Source of the DNA: Arabidopsis thaliana
Lineage: Eukaryota > Streptophyta > Magnoliopsida > Brassicales > Brassicaceae
Reading direction: 5' to 3'
DNA: 64,000 nt
NCBI RefSeq assembly: GCF_000001735.4
Contig: NC_003076.8
Coordinates: 15,565,835-15,629,834, forward strand
A model generated the notes under the pieces. That model did not search any database, had not been told where the DNA came from, and was given only the letters and a program-made list of their open reading frames with translations. The position numbers and the translations under genes are program-made. Positions 26,690-38,835 of this stretch are shown here, in pieces (position 1 is the stretch's first letter; the number at the start of each line of letters is the position of its first letter).

Positions 26690-27151
26690 GTGGCATGTTA
26701 TAACTTATAACTTGAACTAAACCAACAAATTAACATTGACAATTGTTCGAGTCAACTTAACAGCACGTGCACATATGCAATTGAATTTTTTTTTTTACTT
26801 ATCAAAAGATCTCATTTTGCAAATATGCAATTAACCCTCTTTAACTTTTTTTAATATCAAAAGATCTCATTTTGCTTTTTAAGTATTAAAAGATACTTTT
26901 ATTTTAGTGTAGGATATTATTTTCTAATTTGTATTGGTTTTTGCTTCCATCAATTAATTAAAAGCAAATTTTACATAATGTATATATTATCTGAAATTGT
27001 TCTCTTTTTTTATTTATTTATAAAGTGTCACTCAAGATGGAAAAATCTCATTTTTAATATTATTTAATTTGAACTCTTTATATATCTTATATGTTTCTTA
27101 CCCTCTTGATTAAAACTCTTTCTTACATCTAAAAAAATCACGTAACTTAAT
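26690..27151 (+). promoter_or_regulatory. GLP unit 5 promoter
   Basis: Shares AAACCAACAAATTAACA, TTCGAGTCAACTTAACAGCA and CGTGCACATATGCAA with units 4 and 6. A TATA-like TTTATATATC lies near 27078, with the ATG at 27152. It is more diverged than the GLP2/3 pair. Confidence 0.55.
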
Positions 27152-27949
27152 ATGAACATGAAGAATCTCTACCTTGCAATTTTATATCTCTTGGCGGCTT
27201 CAACACTTCCATTTGCCATTGCTTCGGACCCAAGCCCCCTTCAAGACTTTTGTATCGGTGTCAACACCCCAGCTAATGCTCGTATGTAAATGTTGATTTT
27301 GTAATCCTACTTAGGCTCATCGTTTACTGATCATATATATATATATATATATCACTTAATATTTATTTTATGATTTATTTGGACACTATACAATTTATAT
27401 TCTACAGTGTTTGTGAACGGAAAATTCTGCAAGGACCCGAAGCTTGTCACAGCAGATGACTTCTATTTCTCAGGGCTTGACAAGGCAAGAACTACTGAAT
27501 CTAGTCCAGTTGGGTCTAACGTGACAACCGTGAATGTTAATCAGATTCCAGGGTTAAACACCCTTGGAATCTCACTTGTCCGTATTGATTATGGAATTAA
27601 TGGACAAAACCCGCCTCACACGCATCCACGCGCTACCGAGATCTTGCTTGTCCAAGAAGGAACTCTTTTCGTTGGTTTTTTCTCATCATTCCCCGAAAAT
27701 CGCCTATTCAACAAAACGCTCAACAAAGGGGATGTATTTGTGTTTCCAGAGGGACTCATTCATTTCCAAGTGAACATTGGAAAACAACCCGCTGTTGCAT
27801 TCGCTTCTCTAAGTAGCCAAAACCCTGGTGTCATCATTATCGGTAACACCTTGTTTGGGTCTAAACCGCCTATAGACCCGAATGTTCTTGCAAAGGCATT
27901 TCAGTTGGATCCTAAGGTGATCATTCAACTACAGAAAAAATTCGGATAA
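27152..27949 (+). CDS. Germin-like protein, subfamily 1 (GLP unit 5)
   Basis: Exons 27152-27281 and 27408-27949; 223 residues. Signal peptide [20 protein letters not shown], mature [11 protein letters not shown]. Box B is [12 protein letters not shown] and box [12 protein letters not shown], so the metal site is complete. The intron splits a codon that gives Leu where the others have Val (ANA-LFVNGK), and it contains an AT dinucleotide run (about 27336-27352). The C-terminus ends QLQKKFG. It is the most diverged intact copy of the array. Confidence 0.94.
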
Positions 27950-28189
27950 AATGAAAAATTATTGTGGTTTCAATTGCTTTCATATTTTTTCTACCTTAGT
28001 CCGTATAATGATCATGCATGTATATATCATCCGTTCATCAATAACGTGACATGATGCTTGGTCAATGTTTTTTCCTTTCATTTGATTGTGATAAAATACC
28101 CTCAAACTAGTTGTAATGATCTTTTCTTAGTTATGCCTTAAGCAACTATATTCCAATTTCTTCTAATTTTCAACATTGATTAGACTTAC

Positions 28190-28660
28190 ATATCTGGTTT
28201 TCAGTCGTGACTTGTTTTGTACTGAAGGGACAATCAAACCAAACCAACAAATTCACAATAACGTTTCTTCAACTCAACAGCACATGCAAATGAGAATTAG
28301 GAATATTATCAAAACTAGCTAGCACGTATAAATTACAAGTTGAGGAAATGATATGATATCATTAAACATATCGCATATTCTTCACATACCATTTCAAATT
28401 TCAAATGCATCATTTGAAAATATTTCATAAATATATATTTTATTTTTCGGTTCAATAGAAATATTACCACCATAAAACATTGGCCGGTATTGAGACTTGA
28501 GAAACACGACTAAATTGTTTTATAACCATTTTAAATGTCTAGTTCAGAAAAAGTCGCGTTTTTTATTTCGTTTTAACTGTATATGGACTGGCTCAAAACC
28601 TAAATCATCTATATATTGAGCTCTATGTCTCATATGTTTCTAACCTATGTGTATGTTTTG
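28190..28660 (+). promoter_or_regulatory. Orphan GLP promoter (unit 6) without a gene
   Basis: Contains the GLP-unit blocks in order: CAGTCGTGACTTGTTTTGTA, ACAATCAAACCAAACC, CTTCAACTCAACAGCACATG, CATACCATTTCAAATTTCAA, CACCATAAAACATTGG, then CTAAATCATCTATATATTGA and GCTCTATGTCTCATATGTTT. The last two correspond to the TATA box and leader of GLP1-3. No germin coding sequence follows before CYP85A1, so the gene body has been lost. Confidence 0.7.
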
Positions 28661-29100
28661 GCATTTGCACCTTTTAGCTTGATTCTTTTTGCTTGAAACT
28701 TTCTTACTCTTAAGTTTAATTAAAATACCAGATCAAATGGTACCCAAAAAAAGTCTATGTATTATTGCTGGCCCATGGGCTTCGCCAGTCTTAAAAGTTA
28801 TAACTAACAGCTATATGTTTTCGATGGAGAAGTTATTTAGGGTTTAATATAGTAGAACATCATCAAGAAATAGCCAGAGATATACTTCAAGTTCAAATAG
28901 AGTTATACAGAAATAGATATATAATAAGATTATGCTGCTTATGGTTATGTACATATGACCAGAAGACTCTTAAATGAGAACAAAAATATGTGTCAAAAAA
29001 AAAAAAAAATTTATAATTATCTTCTCTTGTTTCTTCATATACGTCTTCTGTATCCTCTGCGTGCATAAAATCTATATTATTTTATTTAAAAAGTTAGAAA

Positions 29101-31940
29101 TTAGTAGGGTGAAATCCTAAGATGGAAGCCTTTTGGTGCAAAAACTCTCGGAAACACCATTAATTCATCCCCTCCTATTTCCTCCCATCTGCCATTATAA
29201 TAATACATCAAAAAGGATTTTAGTATTAACACAAACTTCTCAAATCAAACAACAATAACTTCAAACAAAACAAATACATTAGATCATCACCATGAACACA
29301 CCTGTATCTCGTAACAAAGTAATGGAGAAAGCTCGAGATCTCGACAATCCCTAGTTCCTTACCAGGACAAAGCCTTGTCCCACCTCCAAACACAAAGCAT
29401 GAGTTTTGTGACTCCAAGCTCTTCTTCTGCATTAAAAATTTGATAAAACCCTCATTTTCATTCAAAAGTTTGCACTCAAAGAAAAACAAAGCAAACGATA
29501 ACTACATAATAGTCTTTCCATTTTAAATTAAGTTTCGTTTATAAATTTATATATATACAATGTAAGAGATTGTTAGAATGTACATTTTACTCTTAATAAT
29601 CCACGATCATTTTGTCTGACTAAGTCCTAATATTATCTTTCTAGTTAATAAGTTTTACAAGTATAGTAATACAATCGTAAATTTGGTTTAATTAGCATTG
29701 ATAAAACAAAACGTCATTGAAACAAACAAAAAAAACGCTAAAATGACCTTTCATATTAAACTCTAAAACGACTTACCATCCATCTCCATGGATTAAAGAT
29801 CAATGGGTCTTCATAAAGATTTGCATCGTAATTAATTTCCCTCGTGTATACATAAATTCTCCATCCTTTTGGGATTAAATAACCTACAATTATTAAAGAT
29901 TCATGATCAGAGAATACTAAAATCAATTAAAGAGAACACAAAAAAGGTTTATATTCTGTCAAAATTATTGCAACTGAAATACCCAAAGATGGCTCACACA
30001 AAAGAGGATGCTTTCATAGCTGGATTTGGTTGGTATTCATAATACACTCTAAATCATTGATATACTTAAGGTCCACCACATGCTCACATTATTTCTCTCC
30101 TTTTCTTTCATAAAATTATAATAAACCCGACAAAGGAATTTTGATAAAAATAGATATATTGTACGTACCGTTGATTTCCAAGTCACGAGTAGTTTTCCTT
30201 AGGACCCCATTAACGATCGTTGCCAATCTTGATGTCTCATAAATCACCTGTAATAAATCATTTATTATAATGAATTTCTAACGAGTAAAGACTAATGCTT
30301 AGTTATTGTTAAGTATAACATTGATGTTTAATAATACTCACAGCTCGAGTGAACTTCATTGACTTCACGTCCTCAAGACCGAGTGGTTCGTCCTGTCGTT
30401 TTCTTTCCCTGAATGCCAAATGCTCAGCCTGTATTTTCCAAAACAATCCCAAATCAAAAAAACCGAACCGGATTAAACCAGATAATCGAAAAAACAGTTA
30501 TGTTTCTTTTCTTAGGGACATACTCTTAGTTCTTGAAGAGCTTTTGGGTGATCATGAAGGTACTTAAGAGCCATCATTGAGGTCGTAGAGACAGTTTCGT
30601 AACCCGAATACAAAATCGTCACAACTTGGTCTCTTATCTCTTCATCGGTTAACGGGTATCGGTTACCTTCCTTCTTCATCAAGTAACCTAACATGTCTGT
30701 GAATGTTTCTCCAGAATCTCTACGTTCTTGCATCAGCTCTCTTAGCAACCTATCAATGTTATTTCTTGCCTGACAAGAAACCGAGAAAAGTTCAGCTTCT
30801 GTAATTTTTCTCATTTAAATTCTTATTGAGGTCGAGTCGAGTATTTTTACTTGGATTCCGCAACGATAATTTGTGCCCGGAAGATCAATCGGAACGGATA
30901 AAGTCCCAACAACAAGCTTGAAGAATGCAGTTTTGAATTCTTCAACAAATGGTTTTCTTAAGTTCCCAGCGATTTGTGTCAGTGAAGATAAAAATGCCAT
31001 CTGAAACCCACCCAAGAAAAAATTACTTAAAAATACACAAAATATACATAAATAAACAAAAGCAAATCTGACAAATATTCTTGGATATAAGCGAAGACAA
31101 ATATTCTCAATTGTTTACTATTATACACCCATCCATATAAGATTATCAGTTTGTTTATCAGTCTCTATCAGAAACTGTAAATTTTCTTTACTTAAAAACA
31201 GAGAATTTCTAAATAATCATTCCTAATAAAATCACTAATCAACAACTACTTCATTTTTTAAAAAAAATTTCTGACATATAAAAACAGTGTAGACTGAAAA
31301 AACAGAGAAGGTAAAAAAAGTAAAAACAGAGAAATGTAAAAGATAAAAATACACATACATGTTTGGTCTTATCTTGGATATCAATAACCTCAAGCTCATT
31401 CCACTGATCAAGATAGCTTCTCATGAAGTGATCAACTTTAGGCAAGATATGATCTCTCATCATGGTCGAGCTTATGAGAGACAGAAGCGAGCCTCTCATA
31501 AGCCGGTGGCTCGAACCGTGAACCGCAGCCATGTTACAAGTCCCAAGTATATCAAGCATCGATTGTGGGTAACCAGGAACCAAACCTTTTGATTCGTTCT
31601 TTAAAATGTATCTGTTTACTTCTGAGTCCATTGAGATTAACGTTGGACAACCTAGAAGATGAGATTTGAAGAAACTCCCGTATCTGTTGATTCTAAGTTA
31701 ATTTTTAGCGTAGAGAAAAAAAAAATCTTGATTTGAGTATTTTTCTTACCGGAGTCTTTGGTTTCTCATGAAGTTGGGGCCTTGTTTGAGAAACTCGGTG
31801 GTTTCGCCAAAGATTGGCCAGCCCATGGTTCCAGGAGGAAGACCATTCTTGGTATATCGCATCTGATTCCATCGAAGGAGAGCGGAACAGAGAGACACGA
31901 TGATCAAGAGAAGACCCATCATCACCATCATTGCTCCCAT
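29101..31940 (-). CDS. BR6OX1 (CYP85A1): Cytochrome P450 CYP85A1, brassinosteroid-6-oxidase 1
   Basis: Microsomal P450 that oxidises C-6 of 6-deoxo brassinosteroids, for example 6-deoxocastasterone to castasterone, late in brassinosteroid synthesis. Nine exons on the minus strand: 31940-31750, 31683-31359, 31000-30851, 30769-30524, 30428-30342, 30247-30169, 29883-29777, 29426-29302 and 29188-29101. They make 1398 bases, 465 residues. An N-terminal membrane anchor (MGAMMVMMGLLLIIVSLCSA) is followed by the Pro-rich hinge LPPGTMGWPIFGE. The oxygen-binding I helix has LYSGYETVSTT, the K helix YETSR, and the haem loop FGGGTRLCPGKELG contains the Cys ligand. The protein ends FHLRISPY. A TATA box for the minus strand lies near 32117-32124. 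Identification is from memory of the protein and its gene length. Confidence 0.97.
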
Positions 31941-32140
31941 CTCACTCTGTTTTCTGCTCTGTTTTAAAACAGATCACTCTGTTTTTTCTTTCTCTTGTTG
32001 TCTCTATTATTATGTACTATGTTTTGAAACAGACCAGAGAAAGAGAGAAAGAGTGAGAGGGAGAGAGAGATGGCTATGGAATGTGGTTGAGACTAGGAGG
32101 ATGTGTTTGCAAGTGTTTATATAGAAAGCTAAGTCAAGTC
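31941..32140 (-). promoter_or_regulatory. CYP85A1 leader and core promoter
   Basis: A long CT/GA-rich leader (GAGAGAAAGAG type on the plus strand at 32036-32070) and a TATA box (CTATATAAAC on the minus strand, about 32115-32124). GA-rich leaders of this kind are common in plant genes. Confidence 0.6.
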
Positions 32141-33599
32141 TTAAGTGCAGCATGCTCAAGAGAGAAGATTGATAAATGAACTTACTAGAGAAAAAACAAG
32201 AAATTATTACACCAACTCTATGTATATTTCTTATTCTATGGCTTCGGATAGTATGTGGGAAAACATGACATATTTGTCACTTTTGTTGTCTCCTAGCATG
32301 AAAATAAGCATGATGGTGTTCAAAAGAGTTATTTCAAAGCATAATATATTTTTTTATCACGAATTATAAGTCGTTTGTGTAATATTGGGAAAGTGTCATG
32401 ACAAAACACGGTAATATATGCATGTGTGAATTCTAGAGAATAAATTTTTGATAGTAGTACAACAAAATCATTGATCATATTGTAGAGATATAATAATATA
32501 GAAACGCGATCATATACGGGATTCGAATTTGGTGTTCAACCATTAAATCTTTTGATAACTAATACTAGACAAAAGAATTTTACAAGAAAATGCTAGACGC
32601 CAACAACCCAATGTCTAGCGTCTAAAATGCTTAATCAGAACATAAAACAGTTTTAGGCACTTTAAGCGTTTACAACAAAACATATTCTAAATATGATATT
32701 ATAGACAAAAATCATATAAAACTTTCTATTATAAAATTAAAAAAATATTAAATCGTAAACAAAAATTAGATAAAAATAAATATTTTAATGCATATCAAAC
32801 AATATAGGAAACTTAAGCTTATAATTTAAATTTATGTAGTTGGAAATTGAAAATTTACAATGAAACAAAATATATATGATTTTAGGCGACCAAAACAGCT
32901 AGCTCCTAGGCAACCGCGTAAACCGCTTTTTCGAACACATGTTTTTCTGATAAGAATTTTTCTATTTGTTTATAAATTGGTTACAAATATTAAATACAAT
33001 TCAGTAAAAAGTTGATAACGGTTGATTAGATTTTTCAACTAAATATCCTTTTTAAAAATAAATTGAAATGATCTAGTCTTGTATATCTTCTTACATTTTA
33101 GATTAGCAGTACAATTTCATTATATAAAAAAAACTGAAGATCAAGTGAAGTGTGGGGTCCGACAAGTTTGATCCAGTTTGATCCATTAACATAAAAATAA
33201 GTAGATTCAATTTTTATTTCTTAGGTGAATTTATAAAATCCTAAAAAGGTATAAATTAAATAACATTGCAATTTTTTATTTTAATACTAGAAAGGTGAAA
33301 AAGTAGGAAGTAGAAAGAGTAGATTTTAAAGTTAATTTCTCAAGATCTTTGACATGAATATGTTGTTCGGTAGTTGGATGAGGAAGATTCCTCTGTTCAT
33401 TTCATATTAAAGTTTGTGCTTTATAACTGAATCGTGATGGGTTTTCTTATAAATAAAGAATTTGTTATTAAAGTATAGTTGGATAGAAATTAATATTTAG
33501 ATATCATGTACTTCAATTATCGCTGTGATAGAGTGATAACTTTGATCACGATTTGTATTTTGACTATTTTCAGTTATTTGGTTAATAAAAAAAGGTTTC
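32141..33599. other. Gene-poor region with a GCCTAG-type repeat
   Basis: A/T-rich. The stretch at about 32585-32940 runs from CTAGACGCCAACAACCC to CTCCTAGGCAACCGCG and resembles the repeat at 22014. No gene recognised. Confidence 0.4.
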
Positions 33600-34220
33600 T
33601 AAAAAAACCAAATTTGATTGCTTTGGGTCCAAACGGATTCTCGGCGGGATCTTTCACTTTTAGAGGCTGATTGGTTCTTCTTTACCATTTATAAATGCTG
33701 TGTTTGCGGATGGTACCGGTCATTAACGATTGAATATTTTAAATTAAATAAATTCTGTAACAAGATGCATAGTACTTGACGATTTGTGGCATCGTCGACT
33801 AGGACATTTTTCTACTAGTATTTTACTTTCTTTACCAGAATGTCATCTTTTTTGTAAGGTTTTGACAAGATTGATAGTTGTGATACTTGTTTTTGTTCTA
33901 AACAAACACGACAAGTTTTTCCTATTAGCAATAATAAAACAATGAAATATTTTCTTTAATTCATGGCGATGTATGGCGGTCGAACAGAACTCCATCCACA
34001 TCAGGTGCTGTTTATTTTTTCACATTAATTGATGACTATTCTCATTCGGTTTGGACATATCTCATATCTTTCAAAACTGAAGTTTCGCAACTTATTCGTA
34101 ACTTTTGTGCAATGTCTGAACGTCAATTCGGTAAACAAGGTAAAGCCTTCTGCAACGACAATGGAACTGAATTCATGTGTCTCACCTCATACTTCCAAAC
34201 ACACGGCATCCTTCAATTTT
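33600..34220 (+). mobile_element. Ty1/copia polyprotein fragment (GAG-pre-integrase and integrase region), fossil
   Basis: The text shows the LWHRRLGH-type pre-integrase motif near 33787 and an integrase core (FTLIDDYSHSVWTY near 34017) in the order usual for copia elements. It is a broken fragment with several disruptions and no LTRs that I can see. Old; age not estimable here. Confidence 0.75.
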
Positions 34221-35290
34221 AGTCCATTTCAAGTTGCTTTTCAGGCCAGCTTCTGATTTCAACATTTTACTCGATTTGATTTTTATGTTGTCATTGTTAT
34301 TCCCGTGTTCTCGTGTCGTCGGAAAATAAAAATCACCAAAGAAGTAAAAGAAAGCAAAAAAAAGGGAAGAGAAGTTGTAGGGGTAAAAGTATTTAAATGA
34401 TGTTGATCCAATCATCCAACTAATAATCAAGTTCATGGATACTAATGATAATACCCTTTTTCTTTCTTTTTTAACTAGGTTAAATTTTATTTAACTTACG
34501 AATAACTCTTATTTAGTCATATATTTAAAATTAGGTACTAATAGAACTAAATAACCACGAAATTTTGTTTATTTGGAAAAATGTATAAGTGGCAAAACCT
34601 TAATTAAATAGACTTTCCGTGATGTGTGGGCTGCTGCATTCTTTCGGTCATCACATGTTGTGTAAGAATTTTCCTCTAAGGTGACGACCGTTGTGATTGG
34701 GTCCATGTAGGTGATTATTGTGAAGTCAATTCTCTAGGGGGGAAAAGTAAGAAGAGCATAAACACAAATGGCCTAAAATGGGTAAGCGTGCGTCCATATG
34801 GCGTTAAGAGTCAATGGCGGAAGACGGGAAGAGTCGAGGCATGAAAGTCGATGATGTGAGTCTAACGGACGTGAGAGCCAGCGCCCAGTGGTGTGTGTTG
34901 TGGTTTCGTATGTTAAAGGCAAAACTCTCCATTATCAACCTATAGCGTATGTAGAAATGTTATCGTGTTTAATAATTACTTTTTCACTACCCAAATCCAA
35001 CAATTATTAGTTTTAAAATCAGTTTTTCAACTAACAATGATCCCAAAATATGTCAAATTATGATATTCTCTAACTTTCTTTGTTTTCATAATGAATGCCA
35101 ATATTTTTTATTTCTTTTTATATTACATGGAAAAAATTAGGAATCTAAAATAAGGAAAAAAAGAATTGTTACTGATTTATAATCACAAAAAAATAAAAAC
35201 ATAAAAATTGTGAACCTTGAACCTTCAGAAATTGGATCGATTTCATGTTCTAACTTGATTTAAGATCGGATTCAAAGAAAACGTAAAAGA
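34221..35290. other. Intergenic
   Basis: No gene recognised. The stretch 34640-34930 has higher GC than its surroundings and may be a decayed transposon. Confidence 0.35.
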
Positions 35291-35660
35291 GACACACGGG
35301 AATTTATCGAGTTCAGGCTCCGATGTGGAACCCTACGTCTCGCCGGAGATGTCTCCGGAATTCACTAAAACACTTAGCTCAAACTCGAGCTCTTTCTCTC
35401 TACAATTGTTCTGTTCTCTCTCTTACTCTCTCTCGATTCAATACACTTCTGAATCGATAATGAAAACTGAGATTACAGATGAGTACTTAATGAAACAGAA
35501 GAAGACGAGTTCTCGGATAAGATAATTCCGTTAGAGATGGACGGGCCAGATTGCTCCACGTGTCGCAATCTCCTTAGCTCGCCTAAAACAGACTTCTGAA
35601 ACCTTCTGATTCTCTTAGAGTGTTTCTGAGACTTAGCATATAGATCAACAATCTTCAAAA
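35290..35660. other. Possible short gene, strand undecided
   Basis: A GC-richer island with protein-like frames on both strands. On the plus strand a frame through 35325-35525 reads GSDVEPYVSPEMSPEFTKTL and ends KKTSSRIR. On the minus strand 35650-35473 reads IVDLYAKSQKHSKRIRRFQK and ends SVSLSTHL, directly after a possible acceptor (TTTTGAAG). They overlap by about 50 bases, so both being real is unlikely. I recognise neither. If the minus strand is real it needs an upstream exon that I could not place. Confidence 0.3.
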
Positions 35661-36930
35661 ATAAAGAATAAAAAGTTAAAAATAGTATAATAGTGTTGAA
35701 TTTTTTTAAATAAAACCACTGTATACTGTAAAAACTAAATGAATATTAAATTATTAGGTAAAGTAAAGAGAATATGACATGGAATGTAAAGTAGGATGTT
35801 GAAAGAGTAAACCATTGTACATAATCTAAAAGGGTACAACGTTTTTAATTGAAAATAATTAATGATATAAAATTAGTAAAAAAAGGCGGTACAAAATAAC
35901 AATATGAGATATCAGTGCACGAAAGTTGAAATATCACTTTTAAAAGTGTTTTTAGGAACATTTTTATGATTCGTAATAATCAAAGTGGTATATCACATCA
36001 GTACATGATTACCAATCAAAACCAATAAACAAAAAAATGACACCGAACAAAAACTTAGGGGGCTAAGACTTTTCACGAGAGTGTCAACGATCGGTATTAG
36101 AGTCCACCAGGGGTAGCTGCACCCTCTCCTACACCCACATACCATTGACCTGGGTCAGCTAAATATGTTACAAAGTATTAATAACGTCAATGCGTCATCT
36201 ATAATTAAAATAAACTCCACAATTCGTAATTAAGTATTCTAGATTACTTTATGAGAGATGGAACTGGAAGAATGCATACTAGAAACGGTTTTATAGTTTT
36301 ACTTTTACGGTTTTACTATCTTCGTCACCATCATTGAGGCTTGCTCACAAGTCACACACCCTCTCGCACATATTATTATTCTTTTATTAATCAGTTACAC
36401 ATTTCATCAAAATAAACAAACTAGTAGTCAGAAAATAAACGAAATCTATACCTGGAAAAAAATTAATTATAAGATAAATACTAATAAAATAATAAGAAGA
36501 AGAATATGCATAAAGGTGTACGTATAGTTGTGCCTTGTGATGATTGAGCGCACGTGTGGGTATGGCCATTGGTGTCCGTGTCTACATTCACTGAAGTTGA
36601 CTTCTTTGTCTCCCCCACTCTTTTGCTCTTTTGCTCTAGGCATAACCATGATTACGGTTATAATTATACTTACTATTTACTAACAGTTAAGATACATGTA
36701 ATCTAAATCCTCTTTCTCCTTAAACCTAATAGTCGCTCTTCAACTTTATTGTCTTGGCCACGATCTGACCAGCGCGTGATGGCTCCCAGAGTGTCGGCTT
36801 CGATCCTCTCCTTCTTTTATTGTCTTTGTTTTCTTCGGGCTTGAAAGTATGGTGGTTTTAGCAAGTTGGTTTGAGTTGTTGTTGATGGAGTTTGGTTCTA
36901 GGCGATCAAAATCGAAAGGGCTTTTGGTCA
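35661..36930. other. Intergenic
   Basis: A/T-rich up to about 36520. A minus-strand ORF at 36649-36467 (MVMPRAKEQKSGGDKEVNFS) is short and unrecognised. No supported gene. Confidence 0.35.
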
Positions 36931-37510
36931 ATGGTGATGATGGAGTCGTCGTTCTCACTATCGCATCTCTGTGTGGTGCCTCTTCTTGTCCCTAACCTCA
37001 TGCTTCATTGTGTTTGGAGCATCTTTGGCTTTTTCTGATCTGAACAGCGGTTTTGTATTCTCGGTGACCCAATTCTCCTATCGTCTCTCATGCTTCTTTT
37101 TTTTCTTTGGCTCTTCATTAATTGTGTTTGGTTTAGATCTTCTAGTTTGAGTCGAAGGTTTAGTTGATGCTTTTGGGTTGGGCAGAGATTAAGTTATGCT
37201 TATTTTGGGTTCTAACTCTTCGGATTATTGTATGGCTTTGCGGTGCTTTCCGGATTAGTGGTTTGCTTGCTTTAACTCTCTGCTTTGGGTTCCTAGTTCT
37301 TCTTCGCTGTTTGCTTCCTCTCAATTGTGCGTGGACTCTGGTGGACTAGTTTCGTGTTTGGAGTTTGTCTCTCGGATGATACATCGATGCAGGTGCATCT
37401 ACTAGTTCTTTTCTGGAGCCGTCTTCGGTTTTGGTTGTTGCGTTCTAAGCGCGACAATGGTTTCATTCACTAGTTCTTCTCTTGCGAGATCGTGACCGAT
37501 TCATGTGTGT
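36930..37510. other. G/T-rich non-coding block, possible retroposon
   Basis: Base composition shifts sharply to G+T on the plus strand (TTTGGTTTAGATCTTCTAG, TGGGTTCTAACTCTTCGG) without a convincing reading frame. Such strand-asymmetric blocks of about 0.6-0.9 kb occur in Sadhu-type retroposons and LINE untranslated regions. I cannot choose between them. Confidence 0.3.
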
Positions 37511-38009
37511 AGGTGACATTGATTGTTTTAAAATTTTCATAAACAAAAGTATAAATGCAATGCTTCGTCTGATAAATGGAGCTCCAAAAGTCGCTATAGC
37601 AAACTCATAATTCGAACCATTTCCAACGAGTAAACCACAGTACAGTCACAGTCCCTTGAGAGACCTAAGCTTACAAAGGGAGCAAAGATTTCCATAGTTA
37701 AAGAGCTCATTTAGCCATAAAGGATGACCGTGAGTGATATATGATTAGAACCTGTTTTCATTAGTCACACACTCACACTTCAACTCTTCATACTCCAAAC
37801 TCGACTCATTAGATATGAGCCAAGCCTCTGCGACTTTCATAGATAATGATACTGGAAAGAAGGCCAAGCTCTAACTTATTATCAAATATGTGATTTTGAT
37901 ATTTTTGATGACATGTAAAGTGTTGTAGTTGCGACCCAATCAAGACTGATTTTTATTTTTTACAATATGGTTTAGCAAAAAAATTAAGAGATCATTTATA
38001 ATGAACCTG

Positions 38010-38458
38010 CAATATTAGGCCCATATGTTTATTATGATTTCTTACATCTTTAGGCCCAGATTTTAATCGTCCAGGCTCAATATTAGGCCCATAACGTTCG
38101 GTTTGTAGTTGTACAATCGCAAAAAACGTAGGTAGTCCCGCTAGTTCAGCTACTGTTACTTCCACTAACTATCCTTCGTCTCTACAGAGCATCAAAGACT
38201 TCCATGTCTTTACAATTCAGTCCTCACGACACCTCTGTAATTACCCTTTTGCCCTCTGTCCTCCATAACTATCCTTGTCTCTCTTCCCTCTCTATTTCTC
38301 GCGGCTTCACCAAAATCAATACCCCAAGCGTTCGGATGATGATCATTTTCTCTTTTTATTACTATCATACACGGCCGCTAGTCCCGCTACTGTTACTTCC
38401 ACTAACTGTAGCATCAACAGTAGTGGGCTTTTACTATTTTAACATCAACTTCAACTAA
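38010..38458 (+). promoter_or_regulatory. Three site II (AGGCCCA) elements upstream of an unexplained ORF
   Basis: AGGCCCAT at 38017-38024, AGGCCCA at 38052-38058 and AGGCCCAT at 38085-38092 lie in one orientation about 35 bases apart. In Arabidopsis such TCP-bound site II clusters mark promoters of ribosomal and other growth genes. Downstream, an ATG at 38204 opens 84 codons (MSLQFSPHDTSVITLLPSVL) that I do not recognise. CTACTGTTACTTCCACTAAC occurs at about 38151 and 38389, and the second copy forms a hairpin with AACAGTAGTGGG. It is probably the detached 5' end of a duplicated gene. Confidence 0.4.
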
Positions 38459-38835
38459 AGATAATCGACAAGTTGTAATAACGAAATTGTACAAATGTTT
38501 ATGTCAGTATGTAATAAAGCCACAATATTCTCTGGCGAATTATTGGTAAACAACAAAATTGTGGCAAAGAAAAAGTGATCCTGTTACAGTTATTTGGAAA
38601 GTTAGAAAAAAAAAATAAAAAAAATCCATGAACAAAAAAGAAGATGGCTGGCGTTTTCATTGAAAAAGTGATTTGATTTGATTTTTCTTTTTTAAAATAA
38701 TACTTTGAACGTAAGTTAATGAATAACAAACCATTAAAAAAAAAAGTAAAAACCAATATGATCTAATATCTTATAAATATATATAATACATTAAATTATA
38801 AATGAACCTCAATCTTGATACCTAAATCTATATCA

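Noticed and set aside
37164-37349. 60-codon hydrophobic frame in the G/T-rich block
   Set aside because: Leu/Trp/Phe content follows from base composition; no other support.
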